From the NCBI GenBank assembly GCA_033065855.1, contig JAVXUO010002146.1, positions 1-64,000 of the forward strand: a stretch of DNA of 64,000 nt, written 5' to 3'. The translations under genes and the position numbers were made by a program. Positions 33,243-43,979 of this stretch are shown piece by piece; the first letter of the stretch is position 1, and the number at the start of each line of letters is the position of its first letter. The notes beneath the pieces are model-generated. The model searched no databases and was not told the DNA's origin. It was given only the letters and a program-made list of their open reading frames with translations. Origin of the DNA: Escallonia rubra. Its lineage: Eukaryota > Streptophyta > Magnoliopsida > Escalloniales > Escalloniaceae.

Positions 33243-33562
33243 GCAGGCCACTCTCTCTTTCAGAACCTCTCTTGAGCATAGTAAAACACTGCCTTTCCTC
33301 GCAAGGTAGACAAGGCCTATCCATACTATGCGATTTAATTTTTAACAACTGATCACATGTGTCGTCTTGCACCCGTAACTTCCCTGATGAACTGTCACAC
33401 TGCAACCAATTGCAAATGAACAAAGGCTTCAACTGGTCGCCCATGTTGCAATATTGGCACAAAGAAGATGACCCATCAGCAGGACAAGCAATAAGAAGTT
33501 TTTTTTTTCTTTTTCTTAACCGGCATTAGTCGAACGGTCACCATTGCAGATCTTCTCCTGCA
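33243..33562 (-). pseudogene. Captured cysteine-rich gene fragment, upstream part
   Basis: The minus strand reads a coherent protein that ignores the LTR around it. A possible ATG at 33544 starts MVTVRLMPVKKKKK, a run of nine A shifts frame, then LLIACPADGSSSLCQYCNMG, CNWLQCDSSSGKLRVQDDTC and RPCLPCEERQCFTMLKRG, passing into 23206-23404. Repeated C-x2-C pairs suggest zinc binding. A TATGCAG splice-acceptor-like word precedes it (33563-33569). I do not recognise the family; a host gene exon carried by LTR-B is the simplest reading. Gypsy-2 later inserted within it. Confidence 0.6.
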
Positions 33563-33990
33563 CTGCATACAGAATTCACCTCACCTGAATCTGTCGCCGG
33601 CCCTTCTCACGGCATGCTCTTATACACACATACATACAGAAAATCACACATTAAGTACACTCTCAAAATGGGTTTCAACACACCCGTAACCTGTTATAGT
33701 CCCCCCTCCATTTCACCTACACACTCAGTTTCGCAATACCAATAATATACACTAAAACATGGAATTAAAAGGAAGAAAATGGCATCGAAGCTTACCAAAA
33801 ATCGCACTTCGCCGAATCGAAAACGCCGCCGATTTTTAGCCCTTTCTCTCTCCCTCTATCTGTTGTAACCGAAAGAGCAAGGAGCTATTTCTCTGTGACT
33901 AAAAATGGCTTAAGGCTAGCCATAATTTCTCCCTAATTTACTTCCTTTGTTCCTTTCTATCAAAAGTTAGAGAGTTGACTAAAACAAAAA
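33563..33990 (-). repeat. LTR-B segment between the captured fragment and MULE-3
   Basis: Contains CACTCTCAAAATGGGTTTCA (33658-33677), also found in the MULE-2 arms, and a GAAGCTTACC block like the leader of LTR-D. The last nine bases are the left TSD of MULE-3. A GGCTTAAGGCTAGCC word at 33908-33922 resembles the MULE-3 end. Confidence 0.75.
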
Positions 33991-35345
33991 GGGAAAAGCG
34001 AATATGTTGTTAGCCTTAGGCAACTTGCCTAAGGCTAGCGATTAAAACTACGTCATTTAGTGTCTGTTCAATAAATCAAAGTTTCTTTTTGTTTTATTTA
34101 GTATTTCCCGTTTGACATTTGGCTTTCATTTTTGGCCACCACTCTCCGTCTCCAACCTCCACCTCATGTAACAAGCAGAGATTAACGAAGTAAGCCGGTA
34201 CCCAACAAATTGATGAGGAAACCTGATGAATTTTTAGGAGTATAGAACCCTTCTCCTTCTTTTCTTATATAGGAGAAAGTCTTTAAATCTTAAAAAAAAT
34301 ATGGATTCATCCATTTTGCAGATTGTTCCATCATGAATCCAGCCATTCCTCATTCAACCACCGAATCATCCATCACATAACACCACCAATTGTAATCCAA
34401 ATCAACCAAATCCCCAACCAGTTAAGCCCTTATTTTCACTTTGTCGATCAACAATTTGCCGAAAACTCATGTAGTGGTTCATGGCATTGCATTTATGGTA
34501 GATGAAATTGACCAAGCAGTAGGAACCACAACAATCAATAGGAAATTACGTCGCCGCCGTTGCTGTTACCATCTTCAACTCCGTCGTTTTTGTCAGCCAC
34601 GCCGGGGCATCTCTCTCTCTCTCACTCACATCAGACCATGCCGGAGCATGAATACCAATAAACCATCACTAAATTGAAATTATTGCAATAAACCACAACA
34701 GCCAGCGATTAGGCGAGGTGGTGGTGGCTGATTTTATAATCTGATGGGAGGAGAGAGCGCCGACAATGATAGGTTTTTAGATGGTGGTGACGGTTTGTGA
34801 TGGTTGGGCTGGCGGGTGGTTTGTAGCAGTGGTGAATGATGATGGGTTGCCGGCGAAGAAGGCTGACAATCGTGCGAGGTGATGGTGCGGTTCTGTGATG
34901 TGGCACAAAGAGAGGGCTGACTGCGGTGGGTTTTTATATAGGTATGGTGGAAGTTGTTTGTGATGGTGAGGGTGACGGATCGCCGTCGATGGAGGCCGGC
35001 AGAAGATGCAGGTGACAGCAACGATGGAGGAGGGCAGGTGGCGGAGCAGACGGAGGTGGTGTAATCTGATGCCATTGGAGAGAAACGAACGGCAGTGGTG
35101 GGTCTATGTAGCGGAGGTTGTTTGTGATGATGGGGGTGGTGGATCGCCGGGGCAGTGGTTGGCCGGTGACAGTGGGCGGCGATTGGGCGATTGCGTAGTG
35201 TGGGCAGATCTGATAACGAGAGAGAGAGAGAGAGAGGGGAATAAAATAGAAGAAAGAAAAACAGGCAAAACAATATAAAACGGCGTAGTTTTAATCACTA
35301 GCTTTGAGCAAGTTGACTAAGGCTAGTAACATATTCGCTTTTTCC
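33991..35345. mobile_element. MULE-3: non-autonomous Mutator-like element
   Basis: Inverted ends of about 62 bp (GGGAAAAGCGAATATGTT... and its reverse) and a perfect 9-bp TSD AAACAAAAA (33982-33990, 35346-35354). The left end contains a perfect 13-bp hairpin (TAGCCTTAGGCAA, one-base loop, 34011-34037). The interior is GC-rich with repeated GTTTGTGATG and GGATCGCCG words and an (AG)n tract (35219-35236) just inside the right end. No transposase. The 179-codon minus ORF (34734-35273) is H/P/T/S-rich with no known domain; gene-fragment capture is possible. Confidence 0.92.
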
Positions 35346-35354
35346 AAACAAAAA

Positions 35355-35743
35355 TCATATTATATCTTTTAGTTTAATCAATAGTCCAATTTTAAATTTA
35401 ATTATTTTACTTCCCTTTAACTATCATAAATTGCGTGTTGCTTAGAAAAATGTCGCTAAAGTTTGCCGCTAAAATATCGACACTGACTATAGAGTATAAA
35501 AATATTGCTAGAGGATTCTCAAAATATCGTTAACGCTAATCGTTGATAAAGACCTCAATGAATATTACCTATAGCTGCTACGGATAGATTATAACTTATG
35601 GTTTCTAAAATTGTGTCGCTAAAGATTGTAGATATATTTTTTTTTTTTTTTTGCTCATGCAAATCGACACCAATGTTGCCTATGCAAATTGTCGCTAAAA
35701 ATAAATTAATCGGGTAGGAAATATCAGGCTTCAGGGTATTACA
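35355..35743 (-). repeat. 5' end of LTR-B (minus strand)
   Basis: Holds the reversed TTTAGCGAC-like words (GTCGCTAAA at about 35450, 35624 and 35690) and a 16-base T run at 35638-35653. It ends in GGGTATTACA at the TSD. Confidence 0.85.
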
Positions 35744-35748
35744 CCAAT

Positions 35749-37041
35749 AAACACTCCAAAATGGCTCAAAATATCTTTTTGAAATAATATGAACTGATTT
35801 TTTAATTGAAAAGTCATTCGGTGAAATTTTCGCTCAAAAATCATATCCAAATAACAAAATCGAGCGCTAGGAAACCAATTTTGTTGAAAATAACAATCGG
35901 CATTAAAATGTCATAAATTTTTAGACATTGAAGTGTCTCAGTTGCATAGATCCCCATAAGATTTTCAGATTAAAATAACTTGATTTGATATTTTTAAAAT
36001 TTCAAAACCCTATTTCAAGGAATAAAAGATTTAGCATCTTTAGAAAACTCAAAAATTCACAGAGTGTAGATATTTTAAAAATAACAGGGGGTTTTCTTTT
36101 GTGTTTGGCCAAATTCTGGCTAAAAACTATGCTTCAAAAATAAAGTTTGAAAACAATAAAAGAACAAGACTTTTAGTGACAATAACAGTCAATATTCATC
36201 CGTTTATGGATCAAAACACCTACTTTTACACCTTAGCCACATACACTACTGCCTTCTTGGCTCAGCATTTATAGAATTTTCTCTCTTTCTTACCCACTTA
36301 GATGCATATTATATACACACATATAAAATTCGCCCTTTAATTCCACTTCATGTCCCCTTAATCTACTTTAAATTCACTTGATTTCCACTTATCTACCGCC
36401 ATAACTTCATTTAAGATAGGGTCATATCAAAACATAATCAATTCAGCCTTAATTTTCCTCAAGAACACACACTTAAACACCAAGAACACACACACACTCA
36501 CACACACTAAAAGCTGGTTTTTACCTTGATTTGAAGACCCATAACTTCTTCGATTCTCCACAAAAACACCTTTTGTTTCTTGCAAATTCTTTCTTTTTCT
36601 TCCTACTATAACTTCTCAGTCCAGCCCTTCACGAAATTCTTCTTGAATTTTCATCAATTCCCCCCTCAAACGCTGCACGCAAGCTAAAGGTTGATTTTTG
36701 CCTAATTTTGGTGATCGATAACTCCTTCAATTCTTCACCTAATTATTCTTTGTTTCTTAAGTTGTCTTCCTCTCTCTTCCCTCTGTAACTTCCAGCTGAA
36801 AGTCTCCCGAAATTCCCTCTGGATTTTTCGTAATTCTCCCTCAAACAGCTGTCCTTGATGTGTTCCCCTATGCCACCTCAACTCTCACTTTGCTTCACAT
36901 GCACACACTCCACCTCTTGGAAAAATTGAGGTGTCATTATACCTTATTTGTGTCTGCCTTTGGCAGCCACAAAATCAAACAAAGTTTTTTTTAATAATAA
37001 AAAATATTATAAATTAATTGTTTTAAAACAAGGATATTACA
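35749..37041 (-). repeat. Right piece of solo LTR X2
   Basis: Continues X2. The first 230 bases match X1 at 8450-8680 at moderate identity. Contains CA-rich text (36470-36520) and CT-rich text. The ORF at 36948-37184 crosses the X2/Z border and is not a gene. Confidence 0.75.
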
Positions 37042-37046
37042 TCCTT

Positions 37047-39197
37047 CCATTAATGGAAGTCTCTTTCTCTCAAATTAATTTCTCTCTCTTGTTTCTCTCA
37101 CTCTCCCAATTTCGCTTTCTATTCCAAATTAGCTATTCTCTCTCTGCTCTTCTTCATTTAAGCAGATTCTTCATCTCTCTCTAAACCCAATTATGGAAGG
37201 TTTCTACAAGATTCTTCTTTGCTCTTATTATCACTAAATTAGAAATGTATTATTATCTATCCGTTAATTCTCCTTTTTATTTGTTATCTCTAAATTCTAA
37301 TTTAATTAGTTATACAGATTTAGTCCTTTGTTAATTAATAAACTATTAGCATATCTTCACATTTTATAGCATAATAAAATGAAAAGGGGTTATTTCAAGA
37401 ATTGTGGCTAATTGCTCAATGCATATTTATAATTCAAATTGGGTGGATTGACGTGTTCGGGTAGGAGATCTATACCTCTATTTGATTGTGCACATATTTT
37501 TATTTGTTATACTACTTAAAATTAATATATGTTTATAAATATTACTTGTTAAGTATGAATTATATGATATTTGTATTTAATTGCTTGGTAATTAGTTATA
37601 TGATTATTTACATGGATTATAGATAATATGTATGCTAAGCACGATTAATGGACAATTATGCATGTCTTGCTTAATAATGAGTTGAGAGTAGTTATTTAAT
37701 AAGACCATTTGTATGTAATTGGTTGGTGATAAGTTATATGGTTATCTACATGGCTTATATGCATTGTTTTATGCTTAGCGTGATTAATGGACAATTACGT
37801 GTATCATGCTTAATCATATCCCTAGAGTAATTATTGATACGACCTATTACATTTAAAGCTTGACCAAATATGTTTAACGTGTAAATTGTGATTATATGTT
37901 TGGATCATAGTTACTTAAGTGATTTTATGGATTTAATTATATAATTATGATCCACATGCTAATTGCCTGGTTGCAAGTTACATAGATGCTTATAGGATTT
38001 GAATGTATTTGAAATATATTTAGTGTATCTCTTATGCTTATTTTCATATTTGAAATATGAGTCTAATTGGATCACATGCGATATAGACGGTTTGCAATAC
38101 GTTTTTGTCATGAAATGTGATTACTTGGGTTTATCTGATTTGATATGATAATTATGCATCCATATGAATCGTGTGAATGAGTACCCAGAAGTAGCGCTGG
38201 GGGATGAAGGCCGACAAAATTGGGTTATATGGTAACGGGATATATGTTGAGTTTACTCAGCAGATCGACCGCCCATGTGTATACGTTGCATGTGACGTGT
38301 ATTGACACCCCTCTGGGGTTTATGTTGGTGTGTTTTATGAGGTTTAGGCTTTAATCAGTTAAGGGCTGGGTTTGATCATCTGGGACTTTAAATGATTGGT
38401 TTAATACTTCACAAAAGAAAGGATGGTAGGTGAGCGAGTATGTGATGTGTAGTTATTGAATGTTGGGGAAACAACGGCTACGCCTGTATATCCCACATTG
38501 GCATTGTCCAAAATAATTTTTGATATGATTTGTCTTGCTCACCATATGATCATATGCCATGCAGAGGTGCATGCTAAACTTATGACTCTACATAGTATTT
38601 GATTATGATTATGATATTGGTTTCTTAGATCAAACATCCATGCTCAGCTGGTATGGGACAATTGAGGATGAATGGTTGATCAACAGATTATTGTTTAACA
38701 TGTTTACTTGTGTTATGTTCAGGATATGCTATGGAAGTAGATATGTTAATGACGTATTCTTATTGTGCTATGATATAATAAGGTATGTGATATATACTTA
38801 TTACATGTACTTGTTCATGATGTGGTTGTATGTTTGTGTGAATAGACATATAGAAATCCTGCTGAGTTGGTGAAACTCACTCCTTTCCCCCGTCCGCTAC
38901 TTTCGGTGTGGGCAGTTGACAGGTTCTTGCCAGTGGAGCATTATTAGATATTAGTGGCATTTACCAATAGATTGGATATGAAGCGTATTTGATTTGTATA
39001 AGTTTGCCTAGAGAAATGCATTTGGTTTTATTTATTTAAGTAAGAAACACTACTGAATAAGAAGGGTACTTTGAGCGAGATATTTGGATTTATCGCTTCC
39101 GCATATATATAAAGAATAATAGTAATGCTCTGCTTGCTTCTGAGGTTGACTCGCTAATGATGTGCTTAGTTAGTCGGGTACATTTCGAGGCGTGATA
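37047..39197 (+). repeat. Right piece of LTR Z
   Basis: Begins with CT-rich leader text, then AT-rich text with an imperfect internal duplication (GGTAATTAGTTATATGATTATTTACATGG near 37585 and GGTGATAAGTTATATGGTTATCTACATGG near 37725). A GTATATCCCACATTGGC word at 38489-38505 also occurs in the TRIM interior. Ends with an LTR-type GGTGAAACTCACTCC block. No gene. Confidence 0.6.
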
Positions 39198-39385
39198 GTC
39201 AAGTATGTTCATGTTCATCCATTTATCTTAGGTTTAACCTGGGGCAAGGCATGTGAGTCTAGACTCCGTCAGATTGGGTTTTAGGCCCGTTTTATTTGGT
39301 TCACGTGGGGGTAGGCTGCCTTTTCCTTCAAGGGTGAGGGTTTTTTGAGTATTTTTGAACAGAAAAAGTGTATCGCCAACATGTT
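39198..39385. other. Unassigned 190 bp between LTR Z and hAT-2
   Basis: No gene or repeat recognised. It may be part of the DNA into which Z or hAT-2 inserted. Confidence 0.4.
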
Positions 39386-41963
39386 AAGAGATGTCAAATG
39401 GGCCGGGGGCCAGCGGGCCGACCCGCTCAAGCCCGCTCTAGCCCGAAGCAAGCCCGGATTGTTGCATGAACAGTATTGGCCCTTGACCAGGACCGGGCTG
39501 CCATTTTCTCCAAAATGGCTCGGCCCTCGAAAAGCCCAAATCCAACCTGATCTTGGCCCGATCCTAAAAAAGCCTAGATCCGGCCTGTTTGGGGCCCGGA
39601 TCTGGCTCGGTCCAAGCCCAATCCAGCCCGACTGGGCCCTGAAAAATTCAAAATTTTTAGATTTCCCCCAACGGCTATATTTTCTTAAAATTCTACTTTT
39701 ACCCTCCCAACAGCTATACAACGGCTAGTTTGGGGGGTACTTCCATCCAACCATATTCTAACAACTCTTTTATTCACACTTTTACCTATTTACACTCTCA
39801 ACAACTATAAACGGGTAGTTTCTGGGGTATTTTTGTCTTTCGTGAACTTTAAAAAATCTATAAATTCACCATTTCTTCTTCACATTTTTCCCACCAATCT
39901 TCTCCCTCTCTCTTATCTAAATTTTACAAGCTTTCCTACCATTCTAATTTGTCACTAAGTACTAACCCTTTCAAATTTTTAATTACAAGTATTCTTTAAT
40001 TATTTAGTACTTTTATTCTTTTCATTTAATTACTCTTACAAGTTTTATTTTTCATTCTTGTCAAATAATTTTACAGTAAATGTCTTCCTCAAGATTATCA
40101 AAATCACGTAGCCAAAAACGTCCACCACCACCACAAACACCACAATTTCAAGATCAACCACCAGTGGGTATAGATACCCAAAATTTTATTGTGTTTAACC
40201 AAAACATTCCAGATTTTGAATATACACCTTCACAAGATGACCAGCATTTTAGTCAAGAACGCAGCTCAGTTGGCGACACTACTACCTCAAGGTGAAATCT
40301 TATCCCAATGAGTGGTCGTTATGATGAATGACCAAATAATTCTACCTCTAGTTCGTCAGAAGTTCAAAAGGCGAAAAAAAGCTCAAAGCCAAGTGTTGGT
40401 ATCATCTTTACCATATTCCATTTGATGGCGTTCAAAAAGCTCAATATAAGTATTGTCAAAAATTATTTTTGTGTGGTAGTGGTATTACACATCTTAGTAG
40501 GCATTTCTCAACATGTGCACCGAATCAAGGCCATGTCGGTTCTAGCCAAACGATGTTATCTTTTGACAGTATGTTATTTATTTATAATCTGCGAGACCAA
40601 AGAGACGGTCTTACTGAATTTATATTCACGATGAACAAGCTTTTAATTTTGCTGATAATGATGAGTACTCTAGATATATAAATAATTACGTGCAACCTTT
40701 GTGTAAAAAGGTTTATATAAATGCAACTAGGTCTGATGCACTTAGATAGTATATATAATGCAGCTAAAGAATGCTTGATTGATTATTTTGATAAATTTGA
40801 TGGTAGATTAGTCGTACGTTTGATGCTTGAAAATCTCCATTTACTCTGGTTAATTATGATTTTGTGACGGCACATTGGATTGATTATGATCGGGTTATGA
40901 ACAAGAGAATCATCATTTTTGAACTCTTTATATATCTGGATGATGCACTGCGCGTTGCTAATATTATGCACTGAGTGTGTAACACGTTTAAATTAACGGA
41001 CAAGATAATGAGTATCAGTTTTGATAATGCTTCTAATAGTATAGCTATTGTTCAAGTTTTAAAGACGGACCACAAACCTATATTAGATGGTAACTTTTTC
41101 ATGTTGAGTGTGTTGGCCATATAATTAATTTAATTATTCAAGATGGTTTAGTTGCTGCAAGAGATATTCTTCAAAAACTGAGGGGTATGGCGGTGTTTAT
41201 TAATTGTTCGGATCCGAGAATACAGGAATTTAAAGCTTTGTGTATTCAATATGGTTTGTATGGTTTGCCTCGTAGGAGACCATTTACGGATGTCGTGCAT
41301 AGGTGGAACTCTATATATAAAATACTTTTATATGTTATGTTATACAAACAAGTGTATATTCACTGCCTACTAACCATGTTCCTACAAGGCTTGCCAACTC
41401 CCAACGAATAGCAGTTAGCTGCACACCTAGTTGAATTTTTGGAGGTATTTTACACGTCTACCATTTGATTGTCTAGTACGTACTATCTCACGTCCCCTAT
41501 CGTTGTACTAGAAAATTTAAAAATTGCTAACATTTTCGAGAAATAGAGATATATAGAACCCTTTCATGATATAGTACAGCAGATGGGCATTAAATTTAAT
41601 AAATATTGGAAGGAATTGCCTATTGTTTTTACTGTTGCCACTACTTTATATCCTAGGTTCAAGTTGCATGGTAAACATGTCTCAATATTAGAAATATGTG
41701 AAAATATTTGCTACCCGGCAGCTGAGATAACTGAGCTTACAAAGAATGTGACTTAAGTCATTTGAAGATCTTTATAACTTATATCGAAATTCTGTTGACG
41801 TGTGCTAGAAGCTACATTATCAAGCGGTCAAATCTTTTATGGGTCATTTCTTAGGGGTGTTGAACATGTAGAGGCAAAACAAACAAGAGTAGAAGTTACT
41901 TCTAGTTCAACAGGTTCGTCTTCTTTTTCCTCTTTTAATGAAATTGGTTTATATGCAAATACT
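39386..41963 (+). mobile_element. hAT-2: decayed hAT transposon, truncated at its 3' end
   Basis: Starts near AAGAGATGTCAAATGGGCC, a degenerate copy of the hAT-1 end TAGGGTTGTCAAAGGGCC. It is followed by about 200 bp of GGCCC/AGCCCG-rich subterminal sequence and then a plus-strand transposase relic. At 41964 it is cut by LTR W, so its right end and TSD lie outside the window. Confidence 0.82.
40080..41960 (+). pseudogene. hAT-2 transposase relic
   Basis: Collinear with the hAT-1 transposase but broken by many stops and frameshifts. The opening MSSSRLSKSRS and the shared segment FNQNIPDFEYT correspond to the hAT-1 N-terminus. The zinc-finger region is at about 40390-40520, the SFDNASNS-like catalytic segment near 41018, the VHRWNSIYKILLYVMLYKQV segment near 41300, and the tail before SSSFSSFNEIGLYANT at 41920-41962, where W begins. 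The dimerisation domain is absent from the window. Confidence 0.85.
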
Positions 41964-43199
41964 TGCAACGCCCCCAACTTAGGGTTATCTTAACCCGTCT
42001 GGAGTAGTACGACACAACGGCTAACCACATCATTATGGTAATACAATTCGTTCTAACTCACTTGGTAATTAAATCATATCATACAAAACTAAAGAGTTCA
42101 TTTTTACAAAACACACCTAGCAAGCTCTCTGCCAGATCTCAGAGTTGACATACTGTTCTATATCAATTGCAACTTTGTTCACAAACGTACAAGTAGCCCC
42201 TTGCTCGTCTTCTCATTGTGTCTCACACCTTTTCCTTGCCTTTCGAGGGACCGGCTCCTTAATAAAAAATATTATGGGTTCAAACTCCTGATGCCCACTA
42301 GCTCAATAAGATAATCAAAGGCATTTAATGTAACTCTCAACTCAAGAATATTGATTATGCACACTATTGCAATTCAATCACATTAAGCAGTTCTACATGT
42401 GTACGATACACATATCAAACGTTCACACTTAGTTCAGCATTACAAGAGTTTACCATCTCCAAGTTTAGTCTCATCAATAGACCACCCTTATGTCACCACA
42501 CCCGGGATATAAGTTCACAACTTTTGCCTCGGCCGAAGGCAAAGTAACCAAAAACAAATGAACGTCGATACTGCCTCGGGTAGCAGTCGGAGATACAAAT
42601 GTTCGGCTCATATAGTGCACCGCTACTCAAATACAATCAAATCAACCCCCAATCATTTGAATGGGGTAACATAATAATCATCAACAATACATCAACCATC
42701 CCTTACAATGAAAGGATGTAACATGCTCATGTGCAAGCAAACAAATCATTTCATACATGTAGTTGTTGTACTCTTCATTTACTTGCACCTTAAAACTTAG
42801 CTATCGAATATTTAGTGACTTTTATCATGTAACATCATCTTCATAACATCTTGAACATGAAATGTAATCATTTATATTCAGCAAATGAGCTTCTATTATA
42901 GAAGTTAACAAACATGTATAAAACCATATTTTAACCATGTCCAGTTTAACATAATTCCATAATTCACGTGTATCATAACCTATTTCACATCTTCCATAAT
43001 CTCCAATATGTTAAACATGAATAGATTCACTTATTAACAAGTTTCTAACGAGTATTCAAAAGTTTGACAAACAATTCATACTAAAAGAATTACGCTAACA
43101 TGGCATATACCCATATTCATGTCTTAAAAACCCATTAAAAATCTTTAACTATCTTACCTTAAAAAAGAGATGAAAGAACCAAATTTTCATATTTGAAAC
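41964..43199 (-). repeat. LTR W, part inside the window
   Basis: Starts TGCAACGCCCCCAAC, an LTR terminus resembling those at 43200 and 47987, within hAT-2. It is interrupted at 43200 by gypsy-4; the 5-mer GAAAC (43195-43199) would be the left TSD of gypsy-4. The rest is AT-rich with no credible ORF. The other end of W lies outside the window. Strand is inferred from the terminus. Confidence 0.6.
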
Positions 43200-43979
43200 T
43201 GTAACGCCCCCGACCTTGGGAGTAGTTACCAACAATACTCCAAGTTCTAATATCATATGCATTTTAAATGAATACTCAATTACAGTAGGGTTGTCAAAGG
43301 GCCGGCCCAGCCCAAGCCCATCGGGCCTGCTGTGGGGCCGGGCCGGGGCCGGGCCAGTGGGGCTGCCAACCGGGCCGGGCCTGTCGAAGGCAAACCTAGG
43401 CCCAGTCCAGGCCCTGGCCCTAGGCCCAATATCTAGGGTCGGGCCCGGGCCCTTTTTTTTTCTTGTTATTCAATTTTAAATTTCATCTCTAGGCAATATT
43501 CACAATTTAACGAACCTAATCTTTATCCTTTTATTTCATTATAAGTAATATACATATATATGTATGTATGTATATACATATTTATTTGTTAGCCATTATA
43601 TTTTTTATTATATGTTAAACATTTTCATACTCTTCTTGGTGAGCTTTATTAATAAAATCTTAACACATAACAATTTATATAGAAAAATAATAAATGTGTT
43701 CATAGGCCCTCCTCTTTTTATCCGGGCTTGGGACCGGCTGCTTGTAAACAAACAGGCGAAGTTACCTATTTTTTTATATATACGAAAAAATATATATCTT
43801 GCTTGTAAAAATTTATTTTATATATATGGAAAAAAAGTATATTTTGTGAAAAATTTTATTCTTAAAACTCTAACAATCAAAATAATAATGCATGTCTATC
43901 CAAAATATCAGCAATCAAAGATCAAGAAATCTGCAACGTCAACCAAAAGGATCAAAAGAGGAAAATAAAAACAAATTAC

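Larger units (their letters stand above)
21151..35743 (-). mobile_element. Solo LTR-B (3.4 kb net), interrupted and carrying a captured gene piece
   Basis: Left end TGTAACACCCC, right end CAGGGTATTACA, perfect TSD CCAAT (21146-21150, 35744-35748). Modules are as in LTR-A but reversed: GAGCTTTCGAGAGCTC (21367-21382), CATATGCATATG (21580-21591), GCGGCCAACCTATC (22122-22135), CACA-rich text (22850-23180), and TTTAGCGAC-like words reversed at 35440-35700. It is split by gypsy-2 (TSD CATAG) and MULE-3 (TSD AAACAAAAA). About 520 bp of unrelated coding-like sequence lies within it. Confidence 0.92.
11521..37041 (-). mobile_element. Solo LTR X2, heavily interrupted (about 2.6 kb net)
   Basis: Made of 11521-11603, 19892-21150 and 35749-37041 once LTR-A and LTR-B are removed. 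Outer ends are TGTGACACCTCC (left) and GGATATTACA (right). The flanking 5-mers are ACCTT (11516-11520) and TCCTT (37042-37046), one mismatch. The joint across LTR-B (GCACCAAT then AAACACTCC) matches X1 around 8440-8490, which confirms continuity. It reads on the minus strand by comparison with X1 and U. No internal retrotransposon domain belongs to it. Confidence 0.78.
9628..39197 (+). mobile_element. LTR Z, heavily interrupted (about 2.7 kb net)
   Basis: Starts TGTCAGGGCCCAATCTTAAT, like the LTR of element Y (60369) in its first 40 bases. It consists of 9628-9789, 11132-11520 and 37047-39197, split by MULE-1 and X2. The joined text runs smoothly through a CT-rich leader (11480-11520 then 37047-37190). 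The last part has a GGTGAAACTCACTCC block (38868-38883) typical of LTR ends here and finishes near GGCGTGATA. No matching TSD was found (left TCCGT, right GTCAA), so the right boundary is uncertain and the two ends may not come from one insertion event. Confidence 0.6.

Noticed and set aside
34734-35273. 179-codon minus-strand ORF in MULE-3
   Set aside because: Pro/His/Thr/Ser-rich, with an SLSLSLS start from an (AG)n microsatellite; no recognisable domain. Kept only as part of MULE-3.
39281-39728. 146- and 127-codon ORFs on opposite strands
   Set aside because: They are mirror frames over the GGCCC-rich subterminal region of hAT-2; no coding signature.
43564-43968. 134-codon plus-strand ORF inside hAT-1
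   Set aside because: AT-rich (Ile/Phe/Tyr/Lys), between the left end of hAT-1 and its transposase, no domain; probably the 3' untranslated part of the transposon.
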